Of a stretch of DNA of 64,000 nucleotides, positions 1 to 6,891 are shown piece after piece. The notes below the pieces were generated by a model. The model did no database searches. It was not told the DNA's origin and saw nothing but the letters and a program-made list of their open reading frames with translations. The first letter of the stretch is position 1. Every line of letters starts with the position of its first letter. Made by a program: the position numbers and the translations under genes. Origin of the DNA: Cecembia calidifontis (lineage in GTDB: Bacteria > Bacteroidota > Bacteroidia > Cytophagales > Cyclobacteriaceae); contig NZ_SGXG01000001.1 in assembly GCF_004216715.1 (NCBI RefSeq), positions 1,240,001-1,304,000 on the forward strand, in the 5' to 3' direction.

Positions 1-367
1 CTCCCATTAGGAATTGCACGATAAAGATGAGTAGGAAAAGCAAGGCTTTTTCCTTTTGGGCAAATGGATCTTCCGCATGCACAATAAAGCTCACCACAGT
101 CATTGTGAAGATCAAAGGAATTAAGGATAATCTGGTCATAAAGCCCAATGCCAACAGGATGGAACAGAAAAATTCTGCGAATATGGTGGCTTGTAAGGAC
201 ATTGCGGGACCTAGGCCGATAGGATCCCTAAATGTGGTCAGCCTAGCGCTAAAGTCTGCAATTTTTGCCCATCCATGGGTCATCATCATAAGGGAAGAGC
301 CAAGTCTTAGCAAAAGAAGTGCTACATCCATTCCCCAAGAAGAAGAGGAAAAAAACAACTTTTTCAT
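1..367 (-). CDS. DoxX family membrane protein, 3' part cut off by the window edge
   Basis: Read on the minus strand from an ATG at 367, the frame stays open for 122 codons to the window edge. It encodes a hydrophobic protein: a short N-terminus, then the segment LLLLRLGSSLMMMTHGWAKI, then further membrane segments, with the Ala-Glu-Phe-Phe and Gly-Phe-Met-Thr-Arg pattern typical of DoxX/SURF4-like integral membrane proteins. The substrate of this family is generally unclear; roles in redox or thiol stress have been proposed. The gene is divergent from the thioredoxin-like gene starting at 484. The C-terminus lies outside the window, so total length is unknown. The open frame on the opposite strand here is low in hydrophobicity and looks like a shadow. 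Confidence 0.75.
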   Translation of the reverse strand, partial: MKKLFFSSSSWGMDVALLLLRLGSSLMMMTHGWAKIADFSARLTTFRDPIGLGPAMSLQATIFAEFFCSILLALGFMTRLSLIPLIFTMTVVSFIVHAEDPFAQKEKALLFLLIFIVQFLMG

Positions 368-483
368 GTTTTCGGTCTTTGTGAATGTTGTGGTCTATTT
401 CCAAAATTAACAAGAAAAACATATCCTCTTGTTATATTGGGGCGTTAATTCATCAATTGTCAACTATTATTTCAAAAAAAAAC

Positions 484-1596
484 ATGAAACGTATCCTTTT
501 ATTTCTGATTACACTTTTGGTGGGTGGCCAGCTTTACGCCCAAGGGCCTTCTGCAGGTTTCCTTGAATATATGAACGGGATACAGCAACTGATCCAGAAC
601 GATTTATATGGAAGGGTATCAGCGGTATTGTATGATGTGGAAGAAACACCAAAGCAAAGTGTTTTTCTGGATTTTTGTAAAAATGTGGAAAGGGATTTCC
701 AGGCACACTATTCAAAATATGCTGACAAGTTAAGTCCTGAAGAAAAAGATGCTGCAACAAAGTTTACCCAGACCATGATGATCCAGTTGGGAGAGCTTTA
801 TCTTGATAGGGCCCAGGAGTTGGAGGTCAGTGAAAGATTGGTATTTTTCAGGACATTTATGCATGAAATGGGATATGATAAAAACCTTACTTCTTTGAAT
901 GAGGATATTTCCAGGGCGATCATCATGGGCATTCATTCTGCCATGAACATTCCCTTTGGCATGCCTACCCAAGAAGTGGTAGCTTATATCTATAAGGAGG
1001 AAGAACCCATCAAGGAGCTTTACCATGCCGCATTTATCATCAATGAAATGGCCATGCTCAATGAAAGCTATGATGAACTGGAGGCCATGTCAGCCGGATT
1101 CAAAAAAGAGTATCCTGCATCCCGTTTTCTTCCGGCTTTGAACACTACGCTTGCTTCCCTTGAAAACCTAAGGGAAGGGGCATTGGTGCAGGATTTTTCT
1201 TTTGTTGATATGGAAGGCAAAGAAAGAAAGCTGTCTGAATTTAAGGACAAGATCATCTATTTGGATCTTTGGGCATCCTGGTGCGGACCTTGCATCAATA
1301 CCTTCAAAACCAAAACCCCTGATTTCGAAAAGAAATTAAGAAATCGGGAAGATGTGGTGCTGATGTATATTTCAATTGACGAGAAACCTGAATCCTGGAA
1401 AAATTACCTGGACAAGAACCCCATGAGAGGGGTACATTTGTTTGCGGGAAAAGGTTTTGAGGCAGATATCATGAGGTATTTTAAAGTTTGGGGTATTCCC
1501 CGGTACCTGATTATCGGAAAAGACAACAAACTCGTTAGCCCGAATGCTCCTAGGCCGGGAGATGAGGCTTATGAGGCCTTGATTGGTTTAAATTAG
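484..1596 (+). CDS. TlpA-like exported thioredoxin-fold protein
   Basis: This is a 370-residue protein. The start at 484 is chosen because it gives a clean signal peptide (residues 1-20, ending LYAQ); an upstream extension of the frame does not. Residues about 21-235 form a helical, otherwise unrecognised N-terminal region. The C-terminal third is an AhpC/TSA-TlpA-type thioredoxin domain with the redox motif W266-C267-G-P-C270 in the context LWASWCGPC. A cis-proline-like segment, VWGIPRYLI, follows. The protein is expected to act in the periplasm as a disulfide reductase or oxidoreductase, as other Bacteroidota TlpA-like proteins do; the partner is unknown. A strong hairpin terminator follows at once, and the gene appears monocistronic. 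Confidence 0.85.
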   Translation: MKRILLFLITLLVGGQLYAQGPSAGFLEYMNGIQQLIQNDLYGRVSAVLYDVEETPKQSVFLDFCKNVERDFQAHYSKYADKLSPEEKDAATKFTQTMMIQLGELYLDRAQELEVSERLVFFRTFMHEMGYDKNLTSLNEDISRAIIMGIHSAMNIPFGMPTQEVVAYIYKEEEPIKELYHAAFIINEMAMLNESYDELEAMSAGFKKEYPASRFLPALNTTLASLENLREGALVQDFSFVDMEGKERKLSEFKDKIIYLDLWASWCGPCINTFKTKTPDFEKKLRNREDVVLMYISIDEKPESWKNYLDKNPMRGVHLFAGKGFEADIMRYFKVWGIPRYLIIGKDNKLVSPNAPRPGDEAYEALIGLN

Positions 1597-1602
1597 TTGA
1601 AG

Positions 1603-1641
1603 AAAAAGAGGCTGACCCATATTTGGGACAGCCTCTTTTTT
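1603..1641 (+). terminator. Rho-independent terminator after the thioredoxin-like gene
   Basis: The stem AAAGAGGCTG (1605-1614) pairs with CAGCCTCTTT (1629-1638) across a 14-nt loop, and the T run continues to 1641. It starts 7 nt after the stop codon. An A run on the left side means it could also stop transcripts arriving from the right. Confidence 0.8.
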
Positions 1642-1721
1642 ACAGATTTAACAAACCAAATGAAAGTTTGATTAGGCCATTCTACTTAGCCAATTTTTAA
1701 ATTCTATTTCAATTTTATTGA

Positions 1722-1859
1722 TTAAAACTTTTTACTATTGACTAATTTCTTCCAAAGTTTGAAGATCCCATATGCAATTAAAATAAGTAAAGTGAGATTG
1801 ATTAACTGGATAGATAAACCTATCACATCCCAAGAAGAAGTAAATATGGTTAATTTCAT
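1722..1859 (-). CDS. 45-residue single-pass membrane peptide, hypothetical
   Basis: An ATG at 1859 opens 45 codons ending in TAA at 1722. The product has a short polar N-terminus, one hydrophobic segment (about residues 13-34, rich in Leu and Ile) and a basic tail (KLWKKLVNSKKF), the positive-inside pattern of a single-span membrane peptide. It lies 21 nt downstream of the broken lipoprotein gene on the same strand, so it was probably co-transcribed with it. I do not recognise a family. It is supported only by its length, hydrophobicity and position, so it could be a chance frame. Confidence 0.4.
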   Translation of the reverse strand: MKLTIFTSSWDVIGLSIQLINLTLLILIAYGIFKLWKKLVNSKKF

Positions 1860-1880
1860 TGTTTTCTCAGTTTAAGGGTT

Positions 1881-2306
1881 TTATTCAATTATTTGGATCC
1901 AATGAGTTGTTCCTGTACAGCCATCAACTCTGATTCTCCAATTTGTGATTTCTGTAACATATACAGTTCCAATGTTTGGATAATTAATGGAATAGACTAA
2001 AGTGAAAGTATAAATTCCTGAATAATTATAATTATTATTGGATCCAGCAGTTTGTGAATTTTGAAAATTATTTCTTCCTTAAGAAACACCTACAGTTAAT
2101 CCGCCCAAAGTTGCTTGAAAATTTTCAATTAGGCTAGATCCTGAACCTATATTAAAGGTTACGTCAATATAAACTAAAGGATTACCTGAATTAAGCCGTC
2201 CGTATACGGATTGAGCATTTTGAATACACTCAATCTTATTTGAAGATGACAAATCAATTTCACTTGATTGATTAATTGAATTATATTCAGAAAGGAATTT
2301 CCTATA
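1881..2306 (-). pseudogene. 3' part of an IS-split lipoprotein gene, with an internal stop
   Basis: The minus-strand frame continues the lipoprotein fragment at 3405-3718. If 2307-3404 is removed, codon ATG (Met) is followed directly by TAT AGG AAA TTC and the frame runs on through 142 codons to TAA at 1881-1883. One TAA (complement of 2080-2082, after Gly-Val-Ser) interrupts it. The residues are Ser/Asn/Thr/Gly-rich beta-strand-like sequence (for example YNYSGIYTFTLVYSINYP) and end GCTGTTHWIQIIE. This resembles a secreted beta-sandwich domain but no family is recognised. It is broken in at least two ways and is not expected to be made. Confidence 0.7.
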
Positions 2307-2325
2307 TTCAAGTCATAAATGCAAC
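2307..2325. repeat. Left terminal inverted repeat of the IS30-family element
   Basis: This 19-bp sequence is exactly complementary to 3386-3404. Confidence 0.9.
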
Positions 2326-2390
2326 ACTAAGGGTTTAAGGGAAGGAACCTAGGTTCCTTCCCTTAGGCTGAAAATATTAATTTAGTGTTG
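2322..2390 (+). promoter_or_regulatory. Long hairpin directly before the transposase start
   Basis: A perfect 30-bp palindrome (2336-2365, centre CCTAGG) is nested inside a 9-bp inverted repeat, CAACACTAA (2322-2330) with TTAGTGTTG (2382-2390). The outer arm ends 2 nt before the ATG at 2393. In RNA this would be a long hairpin abutting the initiation site. In other insertion sequences such structures block translation of transcripts that read in from outside; here that role is inferred. It also overlaps the inner part of the left terminal repeat. Confidence 0.6.
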
Positions 2391-2392
2391 TC

Positions 2393-3403
2393 ATGAATAA
2401 ATTTAAACATCTCAGCCAGGAACAAAGGTACCAAATAGAGGCTTTATTTAGAAACGGAACTTCCCAGACCAAAATCGCTGCGATTATCGGTGTCAACAAA
2501 AGTACTGTATCCAGAGAACTTCAAAGAAATACCGGCAAGAGGGGCCGTTATAGCGGTGAATATAAGGCTGCAGTTGCCCAGAACCGTACAGACGAAAGAC
2601 ATAGACTCAAGAGAAAGCGAATCAAATTTACCGAGTCCCTTAAAGAAGAGGCCCGCAAATTCCTTGTTGTTGACAAATTGAGCCCAGAGCTAATATCGGT
2701 CACCTGGAAGAAACAAGGTAAAGAAGGGGTTTGTCATGAGACACTCTACAACTGGATATTTACTGCCAAAAAAAGTAGCCATTGGAGATACCGAAGGGAC
2801 AGGGAGCTTTACAAGAATCTCCGGCATGGTAAAAGAAAGCGTAAGAGAGGTAATTACAGGCATACCAGAGGAATTATCAGGGAGAGAGTTCCAATTGACC
2901 AAAGGCCTCCTGTAGTTGAAAAAAGACAAAGGATAGGAGATATTGAAGTAGACCTTATGATGGGGAAAAACCACAAATCAGCTCTTTTGGTACTGGTGGA
3001 CAGGGCAACCTTGGTTACTACCATAGAGAAACTTGATGGTAAAAATGCAGATATCATTGAACAGAAAATAGCAAAGAGAATACAGAGAATTGGTGCTTCG
3101 TTCTTCAAATCAATCACTTTCGATAATGATATGGCATTCGCAAACCATTATAAAATCAGAGATAAATTCAATATCCCAACATTCTTTACAAGACCATACA
3201 CTTCACAGGATAAAGGAACAGTGGAAAACAGAATCGGACTTATCAGGGCTTTCCTGCCAAAGGGTACTGACCTCAATCAAATCTCTCGGGAACAGATCCA
3301 AAATATAGAAACCAAAATCAATAACAGGCCAATAAGAAAGTTTAATTATCTTAGTCCTATCGAATGTCTAATGAAAAAATTAGGCGTTGCATTTATGACT
3401 TGA
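2393..3403 (+). CDS. IS30-family transposase
   Basis: A 336-residue DDE transposase. Residues about 5-45 form the helix-turn-helix typical of IS30 (QRYQIEALFRNGTSQTKIAA, then a KSTVSREL recognition helix). A basic linker follows (residues 130-165). The catalytic triad is visible as D187 (IEVDLM), D244 (TFDND) and E278 (GTVENR), giving the DD(33)E spacing of the family. Length and motif order are complete and no frameshift is seen, so the enzyme may be active. Translation may be restrained by the hairpin that ends 2 nt before the start codon. Confidence 0.95.
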   Translation: MNKFKHLSQEQRYQIEALFRNGTSQTKIAAIIGVNKSTVSRELQRNTGKRGRYSGEYKAAVAQNRTDERHRLKRKRIKFTESLKEEARKFLVVDKLSPELISVTWKKQGKEGVCHETLYNWIFTAKKSSHWRYRRDRELYKNLRHGKRKRKRGNYRHTRGIIRERVPIDQRPPVVEKRQRIGDIEVDLMMGKNHKSALLVLVDRATLVTTIEKLDGKNADIIEQKIAKRIQRIGASFFKSITFDNDMAFANHYKIRDKFNIPTFFTRPYTSQDKGTVENRIGLIRAFLPKGTDLNQISREQIQNIETKINNRPIRKFNYLSPIECLMKKLGVAFMT

Positions 3404-3404
3404 A
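3386..3404. repeat. Right terminal inverted repeat of the IS30-family element
   Basis: This 19-bp sequence is exactly complementary to 2307-2325. It includes the last codons of the transposase gene. Confidence 0.9.
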
Positions 3405-3718
3405 CATGGCTTTTTCCAAGTCAATTCCATTCTGGGAATAAAGATTTTTCAAGTTTTCCAAATCATAAGATTGATTTGAAACAAGCCTTAAAAAATCTTC
3501 AAATTCATTTAAATCATTTACTTTAAACCCTTCAGAAACATTTTTTTTGATTCCTTCTAAATTGAAGTTGTATTTTATTACAAGATCTTCATTCCCTTGA
3601 CGCTCTAAATTAAAGTTTTCTTCATTTTCGAAACAAGATGTTAAAACGAGAAAAAGCAACCCCAAAAATAAAAGAGATTTTACTTGATGTGTTTTGATGT
3701 GTTTTGATGTGTTTTCAT
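3405..3718 (-). pseudogene. 5' part of the IS-split lipoprotein gene, also frameshifted
   Basis: The ATG at 3716-3718 opens a frame that now ends after 12 codons. The reason is three tandem copies of a 10-bp unit (3684-3713). With a single copy the ATG would read MKTHQVKSLLFLGLL, then a Leu-rich stretch and the lipobox LTSC, an excellent lipoprotein signal, and would continue in frame to the IS border (Met codon at 3405-3407). The mature part is acidic (FENEENFNLERQ). The reconstructed protein with the 1881-2306 fragment would be about 240 residues. A TTG at 3665 could still start a short frame with a truncated signal, but this is unlikely to be functional. Confidence 0.7.
3684..3713. repeat. 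Three tandem copies of a 10-bp unit at the lipoprotein start
   Basis: TTGATGTGTT occurs at 3684-3693, 3694-3703 and 3704-3713 without mismatch. It lies within the first codons of the lipoprotein gene on the minus strand. Because the unit is not a multiple of three, copy number sets the reading frame: one copy is in frame, three are not. Confidence 0.9.
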
Positions 3719-3740
3719 TTTTTTAAAAGTTTAGTACTTT

Positions 3741-3748
3741 CAAATGTA
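3741..3748 (-). promoter_or_regulatory. Probable -7 promoter box of the broken lipoprotein gene
   Basis: On the minus strand this reads TACATTTG, an exact match to the Bacteroidota -7 consensus TAnnTTTG, 22 nt upstream of the ATG at 3718. The 38-bp palindrome at 3761-3798 covers the -33 region. Confidence 0.45.
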
Positions 3749-3760
3749 ACCGCTTTATTT

Positions 3761-3798
3761 CACCTAAAAAATACCTAACGTTAGGTATTTTTTAGGTG
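3761..3798. promoter_or_regulatory. Perfect 38-bp palindrome, possible operator
   Basis: The 19 bases at 3761-3779 are exactly complementary to 3780-3798, with no spacer (centre CTAACGTTAG). It lies 43 bp upstream of the lipoprotein ATG, over the expected -33 region. It is not followed by a T run on either strand, so a terminator is less likely than a protein-binding site. Another possibility is a mobile palindromic repeat. Confidence 0.5.
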
Positions 3799-3848
3799 GT
3801 CACTTATGGAATTGGGCCGTATTCAAGAAGCTATTTTTCTTAATCAAC

Positions 3849-3893
3849 AAAAAAAGACTTTAGACTTTGGGTTTTCCCCAAAGTCTAAAGTCT
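3849..3893 (-). terminator. Rho-independent terminator of the nucleotidyltransferase gene
   Basis: A perfect 17-bp stem (3855-3871 with 3877-3893) closes a 5-nt loop. On the minus strand it is followed by seven T (A run 3849-3855). It lies about 90 bp after the stop of the gene at 3981-4886. Confidence 0.85.
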
Positions 3894-3980
3894 GAAATAG
3901 GTTGTTTATAGTCAGGTCTTTAACTTAAAAAGTATTGGGTAGGACATTAAATCCCTGACTTAGAAAATGAGAAAGTTTTA

Positions 3981-4886
3981 TTACCCCCACAGATTTTCAG
4001 GATATTCCCCGGAGTCATGCATGTTTTTTAAGGCTGCGATGACAACAGGTCTGTCCTCGGTATAGGTAACCCCAAACCAGGTCTTACCTCCTGCTAGAAT
4101 TTCAAAAGCAGCTTTTCCTTCCTGTATCAGGTTGTTGGCTACGGTAGGGATATAAAATTCAGATTTGATATTTTCTTTGTTGGCAGGTAAAAATTCATCC
4201 CACATTCTCTGAATATCTCCAAAAACTGCCGGATGGAATCCCCAGAAGTTCATGGATACCGGAGTCCCTGGCTTGATTTCAATTTCTTCGCCTTCTCCAC
4301 GGGACACTATTTTGTCCCCTTCTCTGGCAATGGAGGTTCTCTCCACCATACCCACCAATTGATTGGCCTCATTCATGGTGCAGACACCCCTGCTGACCGT
4401 TCCGTTTTCTGAGAGTACATTTTCTATTGCATAACCCACCATGGCATGAAGGTTTGGCTGCACACCATTGGTCAGGAATTTGCCCAATACCTCAAAAGCT
4501 TCCCTGCCATAGAAATCATCTGCATTGATTACAGCAAATGGTTCGGAAATGGCGTCTTTTGCACAAAGCACAGCGTGGGCAGTCCCGTAAGGTTTTACCC
4601 TGTTTGGGTTTCTATAGGCTTCCGGAACAAAGCTATCAAGGGATTGCAGTACAAAGTCCACTTCTATTTTTCCTTCCAATTTCGGAAGGAACAAGTCTTT
4701 TGCCATCTGTAGGATTTCTTCCCTTACGATCAGCACCACTTTGCCGAAACCGGCACGGATGGCATCATAAATGGAATATTCCAAAATTGTTTCACCATGG
4801 GGTCCAAAACCGTCGATCTGCTTATTGCCCCCATACCTGCTGCCCATACCTGCAGCCAATACCAAAAGTGTAGGTTTAGTGTTCAT
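3981..4886 (-). CDS. Sugar-phosphate nucleotidyltransferase (NTP_transferase family)
   Basis: A 301-residue cytosolic protein of the nucleotidyltransferase fold. Residues 8-23 hold the nucleotide-binding loop LVLAAGMGSRYGGNKQ, where the usual Gly-x-Gly-[ST]-Arg signature is followed by a Gly-Gly pair. A metal-binding Asp lies in VINADDFYG. The family joins a sugar-1-phosphate to an NTP. The sugar and base cannot be told from sequence; bacterial relatives are usually annotated only as nucleotidyltransferase. The gene appears monocistronic, with its own terminator at 3849-3893. The 298-bp region upstream is shared with the divergent glnK gene. Confidence 0.85.
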   Translation of the reverse strand: MNTKPTLLVLAAGMGSRYGGNKQIDGFGPHGETILEYSIYDAIRAGFGKVVLIVREEILQMAKDLFLPKLEGKIEVDFVLQSLDSFVPEAYRNPNRVKPYGTAHAVLCAKDAISEPFAVINADDFYGREAFEVLGKFLTNGVQPNLHAMVGYAIENVLSENGTVSRGVCTMNEANQLVGMVERTSIAREGDKIVSRGEGEEIEIKPGTPVSMNFWGFHPAVFGDIQRMWDEFLPANKENIKSEFYIPTVANNLIQEGKAAFEILAGGKTWFGVTYTEDRPVVIAALKNMHDSGEYPENLWG

Positions 4887-5184
4887 ATTTTTCTTTCAAT
4901 CAAAACGAGGCTCAAAATTAGGCTTTTCCATCTTTTCAAAAAGAATTGTGGCATTAAATTTAAAAAATGCGGTTTTAAAGGATTACTGGTTTAAAAATTA
5001 AGGGCATAATCAATTTTAAACAAAGAAAATTTAAATCAGGGCTCGTTAAAACAACCAAAAAATGAAAAAAACAGAAAATTTCACAAAAAACCGGTTAAAA
5101 AATGAATCCATTTTTGCATTTGTGGTAATAATTGTCTTAGATTAGCGAAGATTTCCTATTAAACCCGTTGTAAAATTGTCTAAA

Positions 5185-5523
5185 ATGAAAAAAATCGAAG
5201 CAATTATTAGAACATCCAAATTTGAGGATATACACCAGTGCATAGCCGGGCTGGGGGTAAAATTCTTCACCTTTTACGAGGTAAAGGGAATGGGGATGGA
5301 GCATGCCAAGCCACAGACGTATAGGGGGATTGCTTATGAGCCTGCCTATATTCCAAGGACCAAGATTGAGATAGTCACAGCTGATGAACATGTGGATGAC
5401 ATCATCAATTGTATCCTGACTACCGGAAGGACCGGTGAAGTGGGCGATGGAAAAATCTTTGTCTATGAAGCCCTTCAGGCTTATCGTGTCAGAAACAATG
5501 ATACGGGAGAAGAGGCGCTTTGA
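5185..5523 (+). CDS. glnK: PII nitrogen regulatory protein
   Basis: A 112-residue trimeric signalling protein that binds ATP/ADP and 2-oxoglutarate and gates the ammonium channel. The ATG at 5185 is preferred over a TTG three codons upstream because MKKIEAIIR is the standard PII start. T-loop residues Tyr46 and Tyr51 are in register with E. coli GlnB/GlnK (TYRGIAY); Tyr51 is the uridylylation site in proteobacteria, but no GlnD is seen here. The C-terminal signature GDGKIFV is present. Position 58, usually Lys in the nucleotide site, is Arg. The gene lies 60 bp upstream of amtB, the classical glnK-amtB pair. Confidence 0.93.
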   Translation: MKKIEAIIRTSKFEDIHQCIAGLGVKFFTFYEVKGMGMEHAKPQTYRGIAYEPAYIPRTKIEIVTADEHVDDIINCILTTGRTGEVGDGKIFVYEALQAYRVRNNDTGEEAL

Positions 5524-5583
5524 TTTCCCTTTTCGCACCCAATCTCTTCATCTCAAATCTTAAAAATCTAATCTTTCAAACCT

Positions 5584-6816
5584 ATGAATCAAGAATTATT
5601 TACTATCAATAACCTCTGGATGATGGTGGCCACCATTTTGGTTTTCATCATGCACCTGGGCTTTGCCAGTTTGGAGGCAGGGCTTACCAGAGCAAAAAAT
5701 ACTGTCAATATCCTGTTCAAAAATACCATTATTCCCGCAATAGGCCTGCTTACCTATGCCTTTATAGGCTTTAACCTGATGTATCCCGGTGAAGGATTCG
5801 CCGGAGGGTTTATTGGTTTCACAGGAGTGGGGATTTCCTTGCCTGAAGGCTGGAATACCTTTGCTTATAACGAAGGTTATACCTTTTTTACTGATTTCAT
5901 CTTTCAGGCGATGTTTGCTGCCACCGCAGCTACCATCGTTTCGGGTGCAGTAGCGGAGCGGATCAAATTGGGTCCCTTCATTACCTTTTCCATCCTTTAT
6001 GTGGGTATTTGTTATCCCATCGTTGGGATGTGGAAATGGGGAGGAGGTTTCCTTGATGCTTTGGATACTCCCTTTTATGATTTTGCAGGATCTACCATTG
6101 TACATTCCGTAGGCGGTTGGGGTGCCCTGGTAGGAGCGTTCCTATTAGGACCAAGACTGGGAAAATATACAGAGCATGGCATGAGGGCTATTCCGGGGCA
6201 TAGTATTCCTATGGCTACCATCGGGGTGTTTTTGCTTTGGTTTGGGTGGTTTGGCTTCAATGGAGGTTCCGTACTGAGTGCTGACCCTGGTACAGTGTCC
6301 CTGGTATTTGTTACCACTGCCATCGCAGGAGCGGCGGGCGCATTTGGTGCTTTGATCACTTCATATATCAAATTCAGGACTTATGATATTACCATGGTGC
6401 TGAACGGTATTTTGGCAGGTTTGGTAGGCATTACTGCCGGTGCTGACCTGATGGGTGTTGGAGAGGCTGCCATCATTGGCTTTGTGGGAGGTATTTTGGT
6501 AGTTTTGGGCGTTGTGTTCTTTGACCGTATCAAAATTGACGATCCAGTGGGTGCCATTTCTGTCCATTTGGTGGGTGGAATTTGGGGAACCTTGGCAGTT
6601 GGTATTTTCGGAGACCTTGCAGGAATTCAGCAAGTGATTTCCCAGTTGATTGGCATCGCAGTGGTAGGTGCTTTCTGTTTCTTGACCAGCTGGCTGATTT
6701 TCTTCTCTTTGAAAAGAAGTATTGGAATCCGTGTAGAAGAGAGGGAGGAACTGGAAGGCTTGGATATCAACGAGCACAGCATGCAGGCTTATCCTGATTT
6801 TGCTCCAAAAGATTAA
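5584..6816 (+). CDS. amtB: Ammonium transporter AmtB
   Basis: A 410-residue inner-membrane channel with about 11 hydrophobic segments and no cleavable signal peptide. The two pore histidines are recognisable in STIVHSVGGWGALVGA and in AISVHLVGGIWGTL. The family's FAxxAATIVSGA-type segment is present (FAATAATIVSGAVAERIK). It conducts NH3/NH4+ and is blocked by the PII protein encoded just upstream. The C-terminal tail is short, ending YPDFAPKD. Transcription ends at the hairpin at 6839-6868. Confidence 0.95.
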   Translation: MNQELFTINNLWMMVATILVFIMHLGFASLEAGLTRAKNTVNILFKNTIIPAIGLLTYAFIGFNLMYPGEGFAGGFIGFTGVGISLPEGWNTFAYNEGYTFFTDFIFQAMFAATAATIVSGAVAERIKLGPFITFSILYVGICYPIVGMWKWGGGFLDALDTPFYDFAGSTIVHSVGGWGALVGAFLLGPRLGKYTEHGMRAIPGHSIPMATIGVFLLWFGWFGFNGGSVLSADPGTVSLVFVTTAIAGAAGAFGALITSYIKFRTYDITMVLNGILAGLVGITAGADLMGVGEAAIIGFVGGILVVLGVVFFDRIKIDDPVGAISVHLVGGIWGTLAVGIFGDLAGIQQVISQLIGIAVVGAFCFLTSWLIFFSLKRSIGIRVEEREELEGLDINEHSMQAYPDFAPKD

Positions 6817-6838
6817 TTCACTATCACGCTATAAAATA

Positions 6839-6873
6839 AAAAGCTGGTCCGTTCAGGGATCAGCTTTTATTTT
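6839..6873. terminator. Bidirectional terminator between amtB and nadC
   Basis: The stem AAAAGCTGGTCC (6839-6850) pairs with GGATCAGCTTTT (6857-6868) with one G-T pair. Flanking A and T runs let it work for the convergent amtB (+) and nadC (-) genes. Confidence 0.75.
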
Positions 6874-6891
6874 TCAAAAGTATAATATGGA

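Larger units (their letters stand above)
2307..3404 (+). mobile_element. IS30-family insertion sequence, 1098 bp, complete
   Basis: The ends are a perfect 19-bp inverted repeat: TTCAAGTCATAAATGCAAC at 2307-2325, and its complement at 3386-3404. The element carries one transposase gene (2393-3403) whose stop codon lies inside the right repeat. A 30-bp palindrome sits between the left repeat and the transposase start. No direct target duplication is visible when the borders are set at the outermost paired base. The element has landed inside a lipoprotein gene read on the opposite strand. Size, end structure and transposase type all fit IS30-family elements. Confidence 0.9.

Noticed and set aside
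27..410. 127-codon open frame on the plus strand at the left edge
   Set aside because: It runs antisense to the DoxX-like frame, has no hydrophobic pattern and no family look; it is a shadow.
2301..3410. A target-site duplication flanking the IS30-family element
   Set aside because: Bases outside the paired ends (CCTATA and CATGGC) do not repeat, and TTCAA/TTGAA at the tips belong to the inverted repeat.
4538..4873. Open frames opposite the nucleotidyltransferase gene
   Set aside because: They lie wholly inside the gene in antisense and encode no recognisable protein.
5596..6105. 169-codon antisense frame within amtB
   Set aside because: Polar, Cys- and Asn-rich shadow typical of the reverse of membrane protein codons.
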